From NCBI GenBank assembly GCA_934667505.1, contig CAKULY010000001.1:62001-126000 (forward strand): a stretch of 64,000 nucleotides of DNA, written 5' to 3'. Position numbers and translations under genes: made by a program. Source of the stretch: an uncultured Treponema sp. Lineage in GTDB: Bacteria; Spirochaetota; Spirochaetia; Treponematales; Treponemataceae. Below the pieces are notes generated by a model. That model did no database searches. It had not been told where the DNA came from and was given only the letters and a program-made list of their open reading frames with translations. Every line of letters starts with the position of its first letter. Positions within the stretch are counted from its first letter, which is position 1. Below are positions 61,855-64,000 of this stretch, piece by piece.

Positions 61855-62943
61855 TTATAGAGAATTTAATTCTTCTTCAAATACTTTGTCGGCATCTTTT
61901 TCATCTATTGTGCGTACTATTTTTCCTTTTTTAAAGATGATTGCCTTTCCATTTGCGCCTGCAATTCCAATATCAGCGTGTTTTCCTTCGCCAGGTCCAT
62001 TTACCACACAGCCCATAACAGCAACAGTAATATTTTTATCCAGCGCAAGCAGCCTTTTTTGCCATCGCTCTACAAAAGAATGAACATCGAAACCTAGCCT
62101 TCCGCACCTAGGACAAGAAACAAGATTTACACCGCCATTACGTTTGCCGCATTCTTTTAAAATATTTCTAGCGGCAATGACTTCGTTTTCTGGAGAAGAA
62201 GAAAGACTTACCCTAATTGTGTCTCCGATATTTTCAGAAAGAAGCGTTGAAAACGCCAAAGTAGACTTTACAACCCCGTCAATAAGCGGTCCGGCTTCTG
62301 TAACACCTAAATGCAGCGGATTATTATATTTTTGCGCATAAAAACGATTTGACAGAACTGTCTCTTCAACACTTGAAGATTTCATGCTAACAACATATTG
62401 ATCAAATTTTAATTCTTCAAAAACAGAAGATTCTATTGCGGCAGTTTCGCAAAGTGCCTGAGCACGGGTCATTAATCCTTGAGCAACTTTTTGCTGAAGC
62501 TCTTTTGGATAACTGCCAGAATTTATACCTATGCGAATTGCAACTCCATTTTCACGGCAAGCATCAACAACTTTCCTAGTATTTTCTTTTGAGCCGATAT
62601 TGCCTGGATTTATTCGTATTGCGGCGACGTTTCCTTTTAAACATTCAAGCGCAAGCCTGTAATCGAAATGAATATCAGCAACAAGAGGGATTTGCGTTCT
62701 TGAAGCTATTGCGCAAAGGGAATTTGCGCTTTTTATGTCAGGGACTGCAAAACGAATTATATCGCAGCCAAGCATTTTTAAATCATTTATTTGTTTTAAG
62801 ATTGTATCAAGTTTATGGGGATTTTCTTCTAAATCTGCTATAGAATCTTTCCACATGGTTTGAATAGAAATCGGATTCTTGCCGCCAATTCCAATTCTTT
62901 TTGTAATTCCTTTGCCGCCAATAAAAACTTCTTTTGAATTCAT
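61855..62943 (-). CDS. ispG: (E)-4-hydroxy-3-methylbut-2-enyl-diphosphate synthase
   Basis: A 362-residue [4Fe-4S] enzyme of the MEP pathway. The N-terminal TIM-barrel carries GKNPISIQTMWKDS and LVADIHFDYRLALE. The C-terminal cluster ligands are CPRCGRLGFD, then VAVMGCVVNGPGEG. It is the short bacterial form without the plant-type insert. TATAAT lies six bases before the ATG, with no ribosome binding site, so the mRNA may be leaderless. Confidence 0.95.
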   Translation of the reverse strand: MNSKEVFIGGKGITKRIGIGGKNPISIQTMWKDSIADLEENPHKLDTILKQINDLKMLGCDIIRFAVPDIKSANSLCAIASRTQIPLVADIHFDYRLALECLKGNVAAIRINPGNIGSKENTRKVVDACRENGVAIRIGINSGSYPKELQQKVAQGLMTRAQALCETAAIESSVFEELKFDQYVVSMKSSSVEETVLSNRFYAQKYNNPLHLGVTEAGPLIDGVVKSTLAFSTLLSENIGDTIRVSLSSSPENEVIAARNILKECGKRNGGVNLVSCPRCGRLGFDVHSFVERWQKRLLALDKNITVAVMGCVVNGPGEGKHADIGIAGANGKAIIFKKGKIVRTIDEKDADKVFEEELNSL

Positions 62944-63005
62944 GTAAAAATTATATCACATTTTGCAAAAATAAACACATTATAGTCACTGAACTCTGAA
63001 AAAAA

Positions 63006-63698
63006 CTAAAAAGAATACTCAATGCCAAGTCCAATTAAAAAAACGCGACGAATCATAAGCTCTTCTTCAGAATTTTCTATTTCATAAACAAGCGGAAAAA
63101 AATCAAATAAATACCTTGCCGCAATAAAAAAATTAAAATTATTCATTTTTATACCAAACGAGGCGCCTATTATCGCTCCTAGTGAAGAAAACGTCTTTAT
63201 AGTAAAAAAATGTGTGCTGTCAGAAGAGTTGTTAAATGCATATTCTATTTTTCCAATAGGAAAAGAAAAGTTCGGTCCTGCAAAAAGGCTATAGTTCACA
63301 ATTCTAAAACTATCGCAGAATTTTGCTAAGGGGGCTAACTCAATAGATTTATAAGAATAGCAATAACTAAAAGAATCTATTTTTACAGAAAATCCATTAA
63401 AGTTTATATACGAAAAATCTGCCTGAAACGATACTTTTGGAAAAATTGGCAAGCGATATGCAAAAAAGGCATTCACAGCAAAATTGTAATGCCATAAAAA
63501 ATTTGCATCAAAGCCAGCTTCTTTTGCAGCAGAGATTTCTGCATTTAACTGAGCATCTTTATATTCCGTGCCTATTCCAGCAGTAAAAAAAGAAGACAGA
63601 CCAATATTCATATTCTTTGAAAAAGCGCAAGGAATTAAAACAAAAAAATAAGCAAGAAGAAATGCTATTTTTTTATCAATTTTTTTTATAATTGCCAT
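63006..63698 (-). CDS. Small outer-membrane beta-barrel candidate
   Basis: A 230-residue protein with signal peptide MAIIKKIDKKIAFLLAYFFVL ending near AFS. The mature chain alternates short strands and turns rich in aromatics (VNAFFAYRLPIFPKVSFQAD), and ends GLGIEYSF, a terminal beta strand. This pattern fits an 8-10-stranded barrel such as an OmpW/OprF-like protein. It is divergent from the lipoprotein gene beyond 63,728. Confidence 0.6.
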   Translation of the reverse strand: MAIIKKIDKKIAFLLAYFFVLIPCAFSKNMNIGLSSFFTAGIGTEYKDAQLNAEISAAKEAGFDANFLWHYNFAVNAFFAYRLPIFPKVSFQADFSYINFNGFSVKIDSFSYCYSYKSIELAPLAKFCDSFRIVNYSLFAGPNFSFPIGKIEYAFNNSSDSTHFFTIKTFSSLGAIIGASFGIKMNNFNFFIAARYLFDFFPLVYEIENSEEELMIRRVFLIGLGIEYSF

Positions 63699-63720
63699 AT
63701 TTTTTATTTTTATATAAAAT
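63692..63720 (+). promoter_or_regulatory. Promoter of the lipoprotein gene at 63728, apparently leaderless
   Basis: TTGCCA (63692-63697), a 17-base spacer and TAAAAT (63715-63720), then seven bases to the ATG at 63728. The -35 box overlaps the start of the leftward barrel gene. Confidence 0.5.
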
Positions 63721-63727
63721 ATAGTTC

Positions 63728-64000
63728 ATGGTCAAGAAGTTTTTTTTCGTTTTATTTTCATATTTTGCTATATTTTCAAGTTGTAAAATCGATGTACAGG
63801 AACAAAAATCAGACAAAGAAGACAGCAGGACAGAACTTAAGCAAAACTCTTCCATAATCAGCGATTTTTATGCAGCGGGAGAGAATAATTGCGTAACAGT
63901 AAAATGGGCTCCTATTTCAAAAGAATATAATGTTTTTCTTATGGACGGAACGGACGACGAAGATATTAAGAAAACTTCGACAGCCGAACAGAGCAAAAAG
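63728..64000 (+). CDS. Lipoprotein, 3' end beyond the window
   Basis: An open frame with no stop before the window end: 91 codons visible. The N-terminus MVKKFFFVLFSYFAIFSSC is a signal peptide with lipobox FSSC (Cys19). A polar linker is followed by a stretch (CVTVKWAPISKEYNVFLMDG) that looks like the first strands of a fibronectin type III fold. Too little is visible for a functional call. Confidence 0.7.
   Translation, partial: MVKKFFFVLFSYFAIFSSCKIDVQEQKSDKEDSRTELKQNSSIISDFYAAGENNCVTVKWAPISKEYNVFLMDGTDDEDIKKTSTAEQSKK

Overview
The window looks like a chromosomal segment of a strictly anaerobic, low-GC spirochete, most likely a Treponema. The evidence is a P83/100-family antigen (known from Borrelia and Treponema), many proteins with signal peptides or spirochaetal-type lipoboxes, several outer-membrane beta-barrel candidates, and a Treponema-like rpsB-tsf-frr-uppS-cdsA-dxr-rseP housekeeping run. 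The fermentation genes point to a succinate producer; the species is not established. No rRNA, tRNA, phage, transposase or clear CRISPR array was seen.

Layout. 1-7.7 kb: a P-loop/Gls24-like protein cut by the window edge, pcnB, a serine hydrolase, an RNA m5U methyltransferase, a beta-propeller protein and P83/100. 7.7-21.5 kb: a redox island with a [FeFe] hydrogenase, an LDH-fold malate dehydrogenase, fumarase, an hdrBCA-flxDCBA operon, then a soluble fumarate-reductase-like iron-sulfur protein and flavoprotein. 21.6-25.4 kb: a single-chain restriction-modification enzyme of foreign-looking composition, followed by a structured non-coding stretch. 25.9-32.3 kb: an AspT-type transporter, then a leftward CHASE2 adenylate cyclase/M30-like lipoprotein peptidase/small exported protein group. 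32.3-48.2 kb: rnc, acpP, rpmF, coaD, two exported proteins, maf, the rpsB-to-rseP run, a second propeller protein, glgA and an aminotransferase. 48.2-60.7 kb: two outer-membrane barrel candidates, then a surface-glycan cluster (two GT4 enzymes, GDP-heptose genes hddA, gmhA and hddC-gmhB, a WbaP/WcaJ-type initiating transferase, an Omp85-like protein). 60.7-64 kb: a repeat-like exported protein, ispG, a small barrel and the start of a lipoprotein gene.

How the genes work together. MDH, fumarase and the fumarate-reductase-like pair complete oxaloacetate to succinate. The adjacent Hdr/Flx operon is a known type of NADH-oxidising, flavin-bifurcating machinery. Its placement suggests fumarate as the high-potential acceptor while ferredoxin is reduced, with the [FeFe] hydrogenase as a possible ferredoxin outlet. 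This is the strongest candidate for a little-described system here, and it is an inference from gene content and order.

A second theme is promoters whose -10 box lies only 6-8 nt before the start codon, with good -35 boxes and no Shine-Dalgarno sequence, at about nine genes. This implies that leaderless mRNAs are common alongside genes with strong GGAG(G) sites.
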